64,000 nucleotides of DNA from Desertivirga brevis (GTDB lineage: Bacteria; Bacteroidota; Bacteroidia; Sphingobacteriales; Sphingobacteriaceae), in contig NZ_JAFEWF010000006.1 in the NCBI RefSeq assembly GCF_017355835.1, forward strand, positions 248,001 through 312,000. The letters run 5' to 3'. Shown here in pieces: positions 55,290 to 64,000 of this stretch (its first letter is position 1; the number at the start of each line of letters is the position of its first letter). Made by a program: the position numbers and the translations under genes. The notes below the pieces were generated by a model. It saw only the letters and a program-made list of their open reading frames with translations, was not told the DNA's origin and ran no database searches.

Positions 55290-56180
55290 TTAAAATTTAA
55301 ATTTCTCTTTCATTCCCAGGATCCCAAATAGTCCCCCGGTATGAATTGCCAGAATTTTACTTCCAGCCTTTATTTCCCCTTTCGTGATTAGGTCAGTAAG
55401 AGCAAACAGCATTTTTCCTGTATAAACTGGCTCTATCATAATGCCTGTTTTGGTAGTGAAAGTCTTTACGAATTCAATCAGTTCAGGGTTTGTTTTCGCA
55501 TAGCCCCCGAAGTGATAGTTGTCGTGAAATTCGAAATCTTGGTCTTCTAACATCAGATTGCGGATATCTGTCTTAAGAAAATCAGCTCCCTTAAGTACGG
55601 GTACCACATGTACCATTGCAGGATGTTTATACGTTAAAGTGCCGTTTATTAAACCAGCAGCAGTAGTGCCTGTTCCGGCTGCAATAAAAATATGGTTGTA
55701 AGTACCCCTTAGTTCACGAATAATTTCAGAGCAGCCTTCAGCTGCTTCCCGACCTGCACCTCCTTCGTCAACAAAAAAAGCAGCTTTGTCATTTCCGAAG
55801 TACTTTTCGAAGAGGGCTTCCTTTTCGCGATAATCTTCCCGATCAGTGAAAATAAGGTTCATGCCGAACATCCGGCAGAAAAAGAGAATATCACTTGAAA
55901 CCTCTTCTCCCCTTACAAAAGCTGTGCTTTTAAATCGGAATTTTGCAGCCGCACATGCAGTAGCGAGGAGATGATTTGACCAGACACCTCCAAAGGTGAC
56001 AAGATGTGCCTTTTCTTCTTTGTTGGCTTTTATCAAGTTATATTTCAGCTTACGCCATTTATTTCCAGAGATAAACGGGTGGATCAGATCATCACGTTTT
56101 AACGTTAACTGAATATCGTGTATTTCGATTTCTGGAAGTATAATCTTCTCCTCTGGACTGTAAATATCGAACTGGAACAT
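55290..56180 (-). CDS. D-cysteine desulfhydrase-like PLP enzyme (ACC deaminase family)
   Basis: This 296-residue fold type II PLP protein has the lysine in SGNKWRKLKYNL and GGVWSNHLLATACAAA. It belongs to the ACC deaminase/D-cysteine desulfhydrase family. The two discriminating positions reported for the family (E295 and L322 of ACC deaminase) read Thr in EPVYTGKML and Thr in AIHTGGLFG, as in D-cysteine desulfhydrases and not in ACC deaminase. So conversion of D-cysteine to pyruvate, sulfide and ammonia is more likely than ACC breakdown. It is somewhat shorter than either reference type (about 330). Confidence 0.8.
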   Translation of the reverse strand: MFQFDIYSPEEKIILPEIEIHDIQLTLKRDDLIHPFISGNKWRKLKYNLIKANKEEKAHLVTFGGVWSNHLLATACAAAKFRFKSTAFVRGEEVSSDILFFCRMFGMNLIFTDREDYREKEALFEKYFGNDKAAFFVDEGGAGREAAEGCSEIIRELRGTYNHIFIAAGTGTTAAGLINGTLTYKHPAMVHVVPVLKGADFLKTDIRNLMLEDQDFEFHDNYHFGGYAKTNPELIEFVKTFTTKTGIMIEPVYTGKMLFALTDLITKGEIKAGSKILAIHTGGLFGILGMKEKFKF

Positions 56181-56188
56181 CTGGAAAC

Positions 56189-56215
56189 AAAAAAAGCTCC
56201 TTTTGGGGAGCTTTT
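56189..56215 (-). terminator. Rho-independent terminator after DUF6588 gene
   Basis: On the minus strand a 9-bp stem, AAAAGCTCC with GGAGCTTTT, and a 6-nt loop are followed by a run of Ts. It is 24 bases past the DUF6588 stop. Confidence 0.9.
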
Positions 56216-56239
56216 AAAATATAAATTAACCTTAAATTG

Positions 56240-57319
56240 TTATTTGCCGAAACCTAAGCCAAGACCTAAGTTTACATAATTGTAGGCACCTAGTGTGTAT
56301 GAACCATAAACACGGAACAATAGCAAATTAACTGTTAAACCTGCACTTGCTTTGAAGTTATTAATGTATTTCTCGTTAATGCTAACAGGATCTTTGACTG
56401 TTGAATAACTAACCACACCGGCTGTCGATGTTCCAGTGTATCCCGACGCATATTCATATGTACCTTTAATGCCCGCATCTGTAGTAGAAGTTTGATAACC
56501 TACAGCTACAAATGGAACAAATAGTAAGAACTTTTTTGAAAGAATAGCCTCAGCATTAATTCCCGAGAATTTAGCTTCAATTCTCTGGTCGTCTGGTGCG
56601 TTTCCGAAACGATCTTTAACCTCCAGATCGTAGCTGTATTTGAACTGGCTCCACCCTAGAGCTACTGCAAGATCGAAAGGAACTAATTTGTTAACTTTTT
56701 TAGATGCAAACCTTAGAGGCTGGAATTTAATACCACCGCCGATCATACTAAATTCGCCGAAATCTGGAGGGGCAATTGGAGGTAAGTATCTGACGGTCGC
56801 TTCAAATCCTTTAACCAAACCAATACTAGCCTGTAGTTGAGGTGCAGGTATTGCAGATTGAGTAGGATTTATACCTTGTGGTAGATTAATCGTTACATTC
56901 TGAGTGCCATTTTTTAGAGGTTGTCCATTTTCATTTAAAACTATCATTGTAGGACCTTGCATTTCTTCCCCTGCGATAGTAGGTGCCATAACTTTGTTTG
57001 GATCTGCTGGTCTTAGCCTTTTTAGGCCTAGTGTTGACACATCAAATGATTTGTCTTTACCTGGTATAATAGCACCAGTTACACCAGCTCTGAATTCAAA
57101 TTTACCAAGTTGTTTAACACTACCTGTGTTGGTCCATCCAGAATTCAAGCCTAAACCAACACCTTTAAAAAATGGGTTTAAATAAGCTTTAGTTAAAGCT
57201 GTAGCGTCTTCAGGCGAACCTGCGATTAATTTTCCGATCTCCTCTTGAGCATTCGAGGACGTAGAAAAAGCCATACTGCTTACTAAAAGCAGGGCACTAA
57301 CTTTAGTAGAAAGTTTCAT
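56240..57319 (-). CDS. DUF6588 family outer-membrane protein
   Basis: From ATG at 57319 the product has 359 residues and a signal peptide (MKLSTKVSALLLVSSMAFS, cleavage near SNAQ). The opening of the mature part, DATALTKAYLNPFFKGVGLG then NSGWTNTG, and the later IGGGIKFQPLRF and YTLGAYNYVNLGLGLGFGK fit DUF6588, a Bacteroidota family predicted to be a beta barrel. No function is known for the family. A TTG three bases upstream of the ATG gives one extra residue. Confidence 0.75.
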   Translation of the reverse strand: MKLSTKVSALLLVSSMAFSTSSNAQEEIGKLIAGSPEDATALTKAYLNPFFKGVGLGLNSGWTNTGSVKQLGKFEFRAGVTGAIIPGKDKSFDVSTLGLKRLRPADPNKVMAPTIAGEEMQGPTMIVLNENGQPLKNGTQNVTINLPQGINPTQSAIPAPQLQASIGLVKGFEATVRYLPPIAPPDFGEFSMIGGGIKFQPLRFASKKVNKLVPFDLAVALGWSQFKYSYDLEVKDRFGNAPDDQRIEAKFSGINAEAILSKKFLLFVPFVAVGYQTSTTDAGIKGTYEYASGYTGTSTAGVVSYSTVKDPVSINEKYINNFKASAGLTVNLLLFRVYGSYTLGAYNYVNLGLGLGFGK

Positions 57320-57521
57320 CAAATTAATTTACTTTAATGGTATATATTATAATGTTTAGCCTCTCACCCAGGCTTTTAAGTTACATGATGCTCACGTAAT
57401 ACTATTTCATTTTGGCGCCATAAAGGTCTTAAAAAAAAGTCAAAACAAAAATACCTAGTTGTTGGTATTCTGACTTTTCTATTCTTCCTTGTTTATAATT
57501 CCTAAAGTTTAATTTTGTGGC

Positions 57522-58565
57522 ATGTCAGAACAGATGGAATTCCTTGAGCCTGAAGAACAGGATTTGTATGAGCATTTGAGGCTTGTGGTCGATAAGGGCC
57601 AGTCCTTACTTCGTATTGATAAGTTCCTTATGCACAAGGTTGAGAATGCTTCGAGGAACAGGATTCAAAATGCAATTGAGGCTGGAAGTGTTCTGGTGAA
57701 CGAAAAGCCGGTTAAGTCTAGTTATAAGGTTAAACCGCTTGATGTCATCTCGGTGGTATTACCGCACCCGCCCCGGGATACAGAGGTTTATCCTGAAAAT
57801 ATCCCTTTAGATATTATGTATGAAGATGACGATGTACTGGTACTAAATAAGCCTGCAGGATTAGTGGTTCATCCTGGCTATAATAATTACACCGGAACTC
57901 TGGTAAATGGCCTTGTGTACCATTTTCAACAATTGCCGCAGTTGCCTGGAAATGATGGCCGGCCTGGCCTGGTACACCGTATAGATAAAGATACCTCTGG
58001 CTTGTTGCTAATCAGTAAAAATGAAAGGTCTATGGCTTACCTGGCAAAGCAGTTTTTTGATCATAGTATCGCAAGAAAATATAATGCAATGGTTTGGGGC
58101 GACCTGTCTGAGGATGGAACGGTAACCGGGTATATTGGCAGGAGTATGCGTGATAGAAGAGTAATGGATGTTTATGACGATGAAGACAAAGGGAAATGGT
58201 CTGTTACGCATTATAAGGTGCTCGAAAGATTTGGCTACGTCACTTTGATCGAGTGCCAGCTGGAAACCGGACGAACGCATCAGATACGTGCACATATGCA
58301 GCACATTGGTCATCCTTTATTCAATGATTCAACTTATGGAGGAGATAAGATCTTGAAAGGTACGGTGTTCAGTAAATACAGGCAGTTTATTGACAACTGC
58401 TTTGAAATTATTCCCCGGCAAGCTTTGCATGCGCGCTCCCTGGGCTTTTTGCATCCCACGACCCGTCAGTTCATACATTTCGAGTCTGATCTGCCTGCTG
58501 ATTTTCAGGCTGTATTAGCGAAGTGGCGGGCCTATACAGCTGCAAATAAACAGGAACAGGGATAA
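57522..58565 (+). CDS. RluA-family pseudouridine synthase (RluD-like)
   Basis: This 347-residue enzyme isomerises uridines, most likely in 23S rRNA. An S4 domain (LRIDKFLMHKVENASRNRIQ) leads into the catalytic domain with the Asp in GLVHRIDKDTSGLLLISKN; KPAGLVVHPG, and ETGRTHQIRAHMQHIGHPLF are further signatures. Residue spacing and the presence of S4 point to the RluD/RluC type. The C-terminus is about 20 residues longer than in E. coli RluD. It is transcribed with, or just upstream of, the class IV aminotransferase. Confidence 0.9.
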   Translation: MSEQMEFLEPEEQDLYEHLRLVVDKGQSLLRIDKFLMHKVENASRNRIQNAIEAGSVLVNEKPVKSSYKVKPLDVISVVLPHPPRDTEVYPENIPLDIMYEDDDVLVLNKPAGLVVHPGYNNYTGTLVNGLVYHFQQLPQLPGNDGRPGLVHRIDKDTSGLLLISKNERSMAYLAKQFFDHSIARKYNAMVWGDLSEDGTVTGYIGRSMRDRRVMDVYDDEDKGKWSVTHYKVLERFGYVTLIECQLETGRTHQIRAHMQHIGHPLFNDSTYGGDKILKGTVFSKYRQFIDNCFEIIPRQALHARSLGFLHPTTRQFIHFESDLPADFQAVLAKWRAYTAANKQEQG

Positions 58566-58686
58566 AATGCACCGCTAATAAATGATTATTTATAAAGCCA
58601 TTAACATCATATTATTTAATTTTACGGCTCGCCGGGTTAACAGAGGTATTAGAAAAAGGTCTATTACCCGAACTGGCAGGTAGACT

Positions 58687-59532
58687 ATGAATTTTATCAA
58701 TTACAACGGAAATATTTACCCTGCCGATCAGGCTGTCCTGACTATCTCCAATAGAAGCTTCAGATATGGCGATGGATTATTTGAATCCATGAGGGTTATT
58801 AAGGGAGAGCTTGCCTTCGCCGAATTACATGCAGAACGTTTACAGAAGGGCCTGAATGCGTTGAAGTTTGAGGGCTCCCCTATTTTGGATGCTGATTTCC
58901 TGAGATCGAAAACAACGGAACTTCTCAAAAGAAATCAATATGGTGAAAATGCTCGTGTGCGTATAACCGTCTACAGAGATGGAGATGGATTATATAGTCC
59001 CGAGAGTAATCGTTTTGCTTACGCAATCGAAATGACGAAGTCTAATGAAGCTTACTTTCTTCATAATGCCCGTGGTTTAATTGTCGACGTTTATCAGGAA
59101 GTAACCAAGCCAGTCAATTTTCTTTCTAATCATAAAACCTGTAATTCTCTACCATTTGTGATGGCCGGCTTGTACCGCAAGCAGCACTCGTTAGATGAAG
59201 TTTTCATTCTGAATCAGTATGGTTTTTTATGCGAGGCTATGAGCTCAAACGTATTTGTATATTATGACAAGCAAATATATACACCTGCCTTAAGCGAAGG
59301 TTGTATAGCTGGCGTTATGCGTTCCGTAGTAATGGATATTGCTGAAGGAATGGGAATGCCGGTTATTGAAGCTCAAATCAACCCAGATATTCTAAACGCC
59401 GCAGATGAAGTTTTCTTAACTAATGCCTCGCGGGGTATCCAGTGGGTAATGGGTTTTAATAATAAGCGATACTTCAACAAGCTGTCCAAAGAGTTCTTAG
59501 ACACTCTTAATGCTCGTATTTGGCAAGGGTAA
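58687..59532 (+). CDS. Class IV aminotransferase (PabC/IlvE/DAAT type)
   Basis: The 281-residue PLP protein begins FINYNGNIYPADQAVLTISN and has RYGDGLFESMRVIKGELAF, the Lys in SNHKTCNSLPFV, and ILNQYGFLCEAMSSNVFVYY. This family contains branched-chain aminotransferase, D-amino acid aminotransferase and 4-amino-4-deoxychorismate lyase. The length (about 280) fits all three. The genome needs a PabC partner for PabB and an IlvE for the ilv cluster, and neither is otherwise present in the window, so both options remain. Confidence 0.8.
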   Translation: MNFINYNGNIYPADQAVLTISNRSFRYGDGLFESMRVIKGELAFAELHAERLQKGLNALKFEGSPILDADFLRSKTTELLKRNQYGENARVRITVYRDGDGLYSPESNRFAYAIEMTKSNEAYFLHNARGLIVDVYQEVTKPVNFLSNHKTCNSLPFVMAGLYRKQHSLDEVFILNQYGFLCEAMSSNVFVYYDKQIYTPALSEGCIAGVMRSVVMDIAEGMGMPVIEAQINPDILNAADEVFLTNASRGIQWVMGFNNKRYFNKLSKEFLDTLNARIWQG

Positions 59533-59612
59533 TTTATATTTTGAATCTAATTACGTGTTGTTTCTACTGGCATGTTTATTGTTTTCATAGGTATAAATAC
59601 TTGTGAAAATTT

Positions 59613-59864
59613 ATGCCTATGAAAACTTTGAAAAGACTAAGTAAAGCCGGGCTTTGGATGAAGGCCTTACTAATAACCATAAATATATTATTTGGTGGGG
59701 GAGAAACTGCCTACGCCCAAACAACAGTACCTGATAGGGTAGATGTAAACATTAATACCAATGCCGATGGCTGGTACGCTCAACCCTGGGTATGGATTGT
59801 AGGAGTAGCACTATTTATAATTGTAGTTATTGCTATTACACGAAGCGGAAGCAGGGAGTTTTAA
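59613..59864 (+). CDS. Small membrane protein with WYAQPWVW motif
   Basis: This 83-residue protein has an N-terminal signal-like helix (AGLWMKALLITINILFGG, then TAYAQ), a short polar middle (DVNINTNADG), and WYAQPWVWIVGVALFIIVV as a membrane helix with a basic end. It is a paralogue of the protein at 41745: same layout, same W-Y-x-Q-P-W-V-W motif. A second ATG (59619) is also possible. It stands alone, with about 80 and 107 bases to its neighbours. Function unknown. Confidence 0.6.
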   Translation: MPMKTLKRLSKAGLWMKALLITINILFGGGETAYAQTTVPDRVDVNINTNADGWYAQPWVWIVGVALFIIVVIAITRSGSREF

Positions 59865-59971
59865 TCTCTCTGCAAAAGAATTAGTTTCAGGTCTCTATGC
59901 AATAAGTCTGAAACTGCTTCTTCTTTAGGGGAGCATTGTTGATATTTGAAGAGTTTAACCTCGCAAGATAA

Positions 59972-60886
59972 ATGAAAACAGTGCTCATCACAGGTAGTAA
60001 CGGACTGCTTGGACAAAAGTTAATCACTATCGCCCGTTCCTTTGAAATTTTAAACCTTGTCGCCACCTCAAAGGGACACAATCGCTATCCTTTTTCCGAA
60101 GGATACACCTATGCTGAGATGGATATTTCCGACGCTTCTGCAATTGAAGAAATCGTTTCCTTTTACAAACCTGATATTATTATTAACACTGCCGCAATTA
60201 CCAATGTAGATATTTGCCATGTAGAAAGGGTACTTTGCCGGGAGATTAACGTGGAAGCTGTTAGAAAGCTGGTTGCTGTTTGTGAACAAAAACAAATTCA
60301 TCTCATTCATTTATCTACAGATTTTGTGTTTAATGGTAATGATGGACCATATGCTGAAGATGCCCGGCCTGATCCCATTAGCTACTATGGAGAGAGTAAA
60401 TTTGACGCCGAAAATTTGGTTAAGGAATCTCCATGCATGTGGACCATTATTCGCACTGTTCTAGTTTATGGTATCACTGAAAATATGAGCCGTTCAAATA
60501 TTGTGCTGTGGGTGAAATCTTCTCTTGAGAATGGTACTCCAATAAGAGTGGTTAATGACCAATGGAGAACACCTACCTTAGCTGAAGACCTTGCTTTAGG
60601 GTGCTTGCTTGCTGCAGAAAAGGGGGCACAAGGTGTGTATCATATTTCTGGTAAAGATATGTTGAGTGTCTTTGGAATAGCCGAAAGAGTGGCTGATTTT
60701 TGGGGCCTTGATAAATCGCTTATCGTCCCGGTTTCCTCTCAATCGCTGAATCAAGAAGCGAAAAGACCATTGAAAACCGGTTTTATCCTTGATAAAGCTA
60801 TTAGGGAGCTTGGCTATTCTCCACGAGGATTAGAGGAAGGTCTTAGCCTCATGGACGATCAATTAAAAGGGTTATGTATTAAATAA
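59972..60886 (+). CDS. SDR-family sugar-nucleotide reductase (RmlD-like)
   Basis: The 304-residue protein has the Rossmann motif VLITGSNGLLGQKLI, a VDICHVERVLCREINVEAVR helix typical of RmlD, STDFVFNGNDGPYAEDARPD, and the catalytic YxxxK in SYYGESKFDAE. In rhamnose synthesis RmlD reduces dTDP-4-dehydrorhamnose; this family also contains methionine adenosyltransferase-like and other reductases. No rmlA, rmlB or rmlC gene is nearby. The specific substrate is therefore open. Confidence 0.75.
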   Translation: MKTVLITGSNGLLGQKLITIARSFEILNLVATSKGHNRYPFSEGYTYAEMDISDASAIEEIVSFYKPDIIINTAAITNVDICHVERVLCREINVEAVRKLVAVCEQKQIHLIHLSTDFVFNGNDGPYAEDARPDPISYYGESKFDAENLVKESPCMWTIIRTVLVYGITENMSRSNIVLWVKSSLENGTPIRVVNDQWRTPTLAEDLALGCLLAAEKGAQGVYHISGKDMLSVFGIAERVADFWGLDKSLIVPVSSQSLNQEAKRPLKTGFILDKAIRELGYSPRGLEEGLSLMDDQLKGLCIK

Positions 60887-60983
60887 CTTTTTATGAATCG
60901 ATTTTTTGCAAGTTTATGAAGATAAACTGTAGTTTTATGAATTACCTTGTATATGAAAATTCAAGTACATAAATCTAGTCATA

Positions 60984-61967
60984 ATGGATAATACATCTTT
61001 ATTGTTAACAGTGGTTGGAGCTGTAATAGCTCTGTTTATATTCTTATACGTTCTTCCTGTGAACCTCTGGTTTACGGCCCAGCTTTCCGGCGTGCGCGTT
61101 AGCCTTCTGAATTTATTTTTAATGCGCTTAAGGAAAGTGTCACCTTCGCTTGTTGTCAATGCGATGATCACTTCAACAAAAGCCGGTTTAAATATCACTT
61201 CAAATGATATTGAAACACACTTTCTCGCCGGAGGGAATGTGAATAGTGTAATAAAAGCCTTAATTTCTGCCGACAAAGCAAATATTCCTCTGAATTTCAA
61301 ATTGGCAACTGCAATCGACCTGGCAGGACGCGATGTGTTCGATGCAGTGCAGTTATCCGTAAATCCACGTGTAATAAATACGCCTCCCGTAGCGGCTGTA
61401 GCGAAAGACGGAATTCAATTAGTAGCTAAGGCAAGAGTAACCGTAAGGGCAAATATCAACCAACTAGTGGGTGGAGCCGGTGAGGAAACCATTTTAGCTC
61501 GGGTAGGAGAAGGTATTGTTACTACGATCGGTTCCTCTACAAGTCATAAGCAAGTATTGGAAAATCCTGATCGCATATCGAAGGTGGTTCTTGACAAAGG
61601 GCTCGATAGCGGTACCGCTTTTGAAATACTATCCATCGATATTGCTGATATCGATATTGGTGATAATATCGGTGCTAAACTTCAGGCAGACCAGGCAGAA
61701 GCAGATCTGAAAGTTGCTAATGCAAGGGCTGAAGAGCGGAGGGCAATGGCTGTAGCTTCAGAGCAGGAAATGCGGGCAAAAGCGCAGGAAGCAAGGGCAA
61801 AAGTGATTGAGGCAGAGGCTCAATTGCCATTAGCAATGGCAGAAGCTTTCCGTTCAGGAAATTTGGGTATAATGGATTATTACAAGATGGAGAACCTCAA
61901 GTCTGACACGGAAATGAGGGATTCAATAGCTAAACCTGGAACAGGAAAAGGTAGACCGGGAAGTTAA
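60984..61967 (+). CDS. floA: Flotillin-like protein FloA
   Basis: This 327-residue membrane-associated scaffold of lipid microdomains has an N-terminal membrane helix ([20 protein letters not shown]), the SPFH-type domain ([20 protein letters not shown]), then [20 protein letters not shown] and a long Ala/Glu-rich coiled coil ([20 protein letters not shown]). The length and layout match FloA (YqfA), not FloT (about 500). It usually pairs with a NfeD-type gene, which is not seen next to it here; upstream lies the RmlD-like gene. Confidence 0.9.
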   Translation: MDNTSLLLTVVGAVIALFIFLYVLPVNLWFTAQLSGVRVSLLNLFLMRLRKVSPSLVVNAMITSTKAGLNITSNDIETHFLAGGNVNSVIKALISADKANIPLNFKLATAIDLAGRDVFDAVQLSVNPRVINTPPVAAVAKDGIQLVAKARVTVRANINQLVGGAGEETILARVGEGIVTTIGSSTSHKQVLENPDRISKVVLDKGLDSGTAFEILSIDIADIDIGDNIGAKLQADQAEADLKVANARAEERRAMAVASEQEMRAKAQEARAKVIEAEAQLPLAMAEAFRSGNLGIMDYYKMENLKSDTEMRDSIAKPGTGKGRPGS

Positions 61968-62180
61968 TATCGAAAAAGGTAAACGAGGACAGCCGGTGAG
62001 GCTGTTCCCGACGTTTTGCTGCGGAGCTACCGAGATTAAAGGCTTTCATAGAGCGGCTTTCTGCTTGTTTTACTAAAAATAATGTATTTTTTTTTCTTTG
62101 TTTTTCAGTTACTTAGCTTTAGGATTAGGCTTGGAGTTTAAAAAAACTTAAAAAGAATTTCATTCTTACAAAACAAGCGC

Positions 62181-62188
62181 TATCTTTG
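62181..62188 (+). promoter_or_regulatory. -7 box of the tRNA-Arg gene
   Basis: TATCTTTG is an exact TAnnTTTG match, 17 bases upstream of the tRNA 5' end. No clear -33 box was marked. Confidence 0.7.
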
Positions 62189-62205
62189 CAGCACAATAAA
62201 CAAAC

Positions 62206-62279
62206 GGACTTGTAGCTCAATTGGATAGAGCATCTGACTACGGATCAGAAGGTTAGGGGTTCGACTCCCTTCAAGTCCA
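62206..62279 (+). tRNA. tRNA-Arg (ACG)
   Basis: The 74-nt cloverleaf closes fully: acceptor GGACTTG with CAAGTCC and discriminator A, D stem GCTC/GAGC, anticodon stem TCTGA/TCAGA with loop CTACGGA (anticodon ACG), and T stem AGGGG/CCCTT with loop TTCGACT. ACG is expected to be edited to ICG by TadA and to read CGU, CGC and CGA. CCA is not encoded. It has its own promoter box and terminator. Confidence 0.97.
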
Positions 62280-62289
62280 CAAATAAATG

Positions 62290-62323
62290 AAAGCCTTTTC
62301 GTCCAGTATCGGAAAGGCTTTTT
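62290..62323 (+). terminator. Rho-independent terminator after tRNA-Arg
   Basis: A 12-bp stem with one G-T pair, AAAGCCTTTTCG with CGGAAAGGCTTT, and an 8-nt loop are followed by Ts. It lies 10 bases past the tRNA. Confidence 0.9.
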
Positions 62324-62354
62324 AATTTTAAATCAATTTCGAATAACAATCTGA

Positions 62355-62927
62355 ATGCTTAATCTAGTGTTATTTGGCCCTCCGGGTGCCGGCAAGGGAA
62401 CTCAATCCCAGAAGCTTATTGAAAAATACCAGCTTGTACACCTTTCAACAGGAGATATCTTAAGGAATGAAATCGCAAATGGAACAGAACTTGGACTTGA
62501 AGCTAAAAAGCTGATGGATCAAGGAGTTTTAGTTCCGGATGAAGTTGTTATTGGCATGATCAGCAATAAGCTTGATGCTAATAAAGACGCAAAAGGATTT
62601 ATTTTCGATGGGTTCCCGAGAACAGTTGCACAAGCGGAAGCTTTAGATGTACTTTTGAAATCAAAAGATACAGCTATCTCTGGAATGGTTGCCCTTGAAG
62701 TGAACGACCAGGAACTTGAGAAACGTCTCTTGTTACGTGGTAAAGATTCAGGTCGTCCTGATGATGCAAACCCGGAAATCATTCGCAAGCGTATTGAGGA
62801 GTATAACACGAAAACCGCTCCTGTAGCTAACTTTTACAAATCCCAGGGTAAATATGTAAGTATTAATGGAATTGGCGACATTGAAGGTATCTTCAGTGAA
62901 TTAACGAAAGTTATCGATTCTTTTTAA
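62355..62927 (+). CDS. adk: Adenylate kinase
   Basis: The 190-residue enzyme interconverts ATP, ADP and AMP. The P-loop is FGPPGAGKGTQSQ, followed by HLSTGDILRNEIANG (AMP site) and IFDGFPRTVAQAEAL. The lid (RGKDSGRPDDANPEII) is the short type without zinc cysteines. It follows the tRNA terminator by about 30 bases and precedes obgE. Confidence 0.97.
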   Translation: MLNLVLFGPPGAGKGTQSQKLIEKYQLVHLSTGDILRNEIANGTELGLEAKKLMDQGVLVPDEVVIGMISNKLDANKDAKGFIFDGFPRTVAQAEALDVLLKSKDTAISGMVALEVNDQELEKRLLLRGKDSGRPDDANPEIIRKRIEEYNTKTAPVANFYKSQGKYVSINGIGDIEGIFSELTKVIDSF

Positions 62928-63125
62928 TAATTACTCAACAGATATTTAGCGGATACGAAGTGAACCTTCTATCCGCTATTTTTGTGAAAGCGCAAAACTT
63001 TCATGCCAGTTGTAAACTTTTACTCAAGCGGATTTTTGTATCCAAAACAATAGGTATTACTTAATAAGTATCAGGTAAAGGCTAAAAACTAATAACAGTA
63101 CTAAATCTCCTCCAAAGGCTTAAAG

Positions 63126-64000
63126 ATGTCGCAAGGTTCAAATTTCGTTGATTATGTAAAGATCTGTTGTCGTTCAGGACACGGAGGCTCTGGTTCTGCT
63201 CATTTACACCGTGATAAGCATACAGCTAAAGGTGGTCCTGACGGTGGTGATGGTGGCCGTGGTGGGCATATCATACTAAAGGGAAGTACGCATATCTGGA
63301 CTCTGCTTCATTTAAAGTATAGGAAGCATGTTATTGCAGAAAATGGAGAATCAGGGGGAAGTGCCTTAAGGACGGGGAAAAATGGCAAAGATGAAATTCT
63401 TGAAGTTCCGCTGGGTACTATCGCAAAGAATGCGGAAACTGGAGAGGTGCTTTTTGAGATCACACAGGATGGAGAAACCAAAGTTTTAACCGCAGGAGGA
63501 AGAGGAGGACAGGGAAACTGGCATTTTAAAACCCCTACCTTGCAAACACCCCGCTTTGCACAACCTGGCGAGGCCGGTAAGGAGGAGTGGATAGTTTTAG
63601 AGCTTAAGGTATTGGCGGATGTTGGTTTAGTTGGTTTTCCAAATGCTGGTAAGTCAACTTTACTATCTGTGATGTCGGCAGCTAAGCCAGAAATCGGTGA
63701 CTATCCCTTTACTACTATTGTCCCAAATCTCGGAATCGTATCCTATCGTAGTAATCGTTCTTTTGTCATGGCCGATATACCTGGTATAATTGAAGGGGCA
63801 TCAAAAGGAAAAGGACTGGGACTGCGTTTCCTCCGGCATATTGAACGGAACTCTGTACTTCTTTTTCTGGTGCCTGCAGATACTAGCAGAAGTATTAAGG
63901 AAGAATATGAGATCCTTCTGCACGAGCTGGAGGAATATAACCCAGAGTTGATGCATAAGCCAAGGGTACTGGCTGTAAGCAAATCGGATCTTTTGGATGA
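63126..64000 (+). CDS. obgE: GTPase Obg, 3' end cut by window
   Basis: The frame starts at ATG 63126 ([20 protein letters not shown]) and runs open to the window end; 291 codons are present of about 330-340. The Gly-rich Obg fold ([29 protein letters not shown]) precedes the G domain with G1 [11 protein letters not shown], the PFTT switch, and [19 protein letters not shown] for G3. The G4 motif is SKSD near the cut end. It works in ribosome assembly and stress response. Confidence 0.95.
   Translation, partial: MSQGSNFVDYVKICCRSGHGGSGSAHLHRDKHTAKGGPDGGDGGRGGHIILKGSTHIWTLLHLKYRKHVIAENGESGGSALRTGKNGKDEILEVPLGTIAKNAETGEVLFEITQDGETKVLTAGGRGGQGNWHFKTPTLQTPRFAQPGEAGKEEWIVLELKVLADVGLVGFPNAGKSTLLSVMSAAKPEIGDYPFTTIVPNLGIVSYRSNRSFVMADIPGIIEGASKGKGLGLRFLRHIERNSVLLFLVPADTSRSIKEEYEILLHELEEYNPELMHKPRVLAVSKSDLLD

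Noticed and set aside
57432..57479. Imperfect palindrome between the DUF6588 and RluA-family genes
   Set aside because: Two short stems with an internal loop in AT-rich DNA between divergent genes; no T run on the useful side and no operator spacing.
61968..62205. Repeated AAAGGCTTTC-like and GACAGCC/GGCTGTT inverted sequences after floA
   Set aside because: Stems are interrupted and not followed by a T run, and no consistent fold could be drawn.
63743..63982. 79-codon minus-strand frame near the window end
   Set aside because: It is the antisense of the obgE G domain and has no independent support.

Overview
The window looks like a chromosomal segment from a Bacteroidota bacterium, most likely Sphingobacteriaceae (Pedobacter-like). 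The evidence is a PorP/SprF-type gene, DUF4294 and DUF6588 family proteins, BshB1, atpD-atpC standing apart from the other ATP synthase genes, promoters of the TTTG/TTG...TAnnTTTG type, and starts with little Shine-Dalgarno character. No prophage, insertion sequence, CRISPR array or plasmid gene is visible.

Region 1 to 22.8 kb is accessory and signalling-rich. It holds two hybrid-type histidine kinases, one with an ethylene-receptor-like sensor, three single-domain receivers of which two lack the phospho-accepting Asp, a membrane-anchored AraC regulator, a MATE pump, outer-membrane barrels, a beta-helix lipoprotein, a GH42 beta-galactosidase and many very small proteins. Two near-identical 63-nt units, each with a promoter and a terminator, sit in divergent intergenic regions and look like a small-RNA family.

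Region 22.8 to 39.4 kb is a minus-strand branched-chain amino acid cluster: ilvD, ilvB, ilvN, ilvC, a double-ATPase ABC protein, leuA, leuC, leuD, a citramalate/isopropylmalate synthase paralogue, leuB and ilvA. Before ilvD lies an unannotated 35-codon leader peptide packed with Ile, Val and Leu codons, followed by mutually exclusive antiterminator and terminator hairpins. This is a ribosome-mediated attenuator.

Region 39.7 to 52.3 kb carries atpDC, then two minus-strand groups: spoT/relA, fur, purA, pabB; and pheA, aroF-chorismate mutase, aroA, aroC. The second group begins with its own attenuator: a 16-codon leader peptide with eight Tyr/Phe/Trp codons, and a terminator ending 7 nt before pheA.

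Region 52.3 to 64 kb is mostly housekeeping: DUF4294, bshB1, lysine 6-transaminase, a D-cysteine desulfhydrase-like enzyme, a DUF6588 protein, an RluA-family pseudouridine synthase, a class IV aminotransferase, an RmlD-like reductase, floA, tRNA-Arg(ACG), adk and the start of obgE. Genes at both window edges are cut. All functional calls come from reading motifs and lengths; no database search was run.
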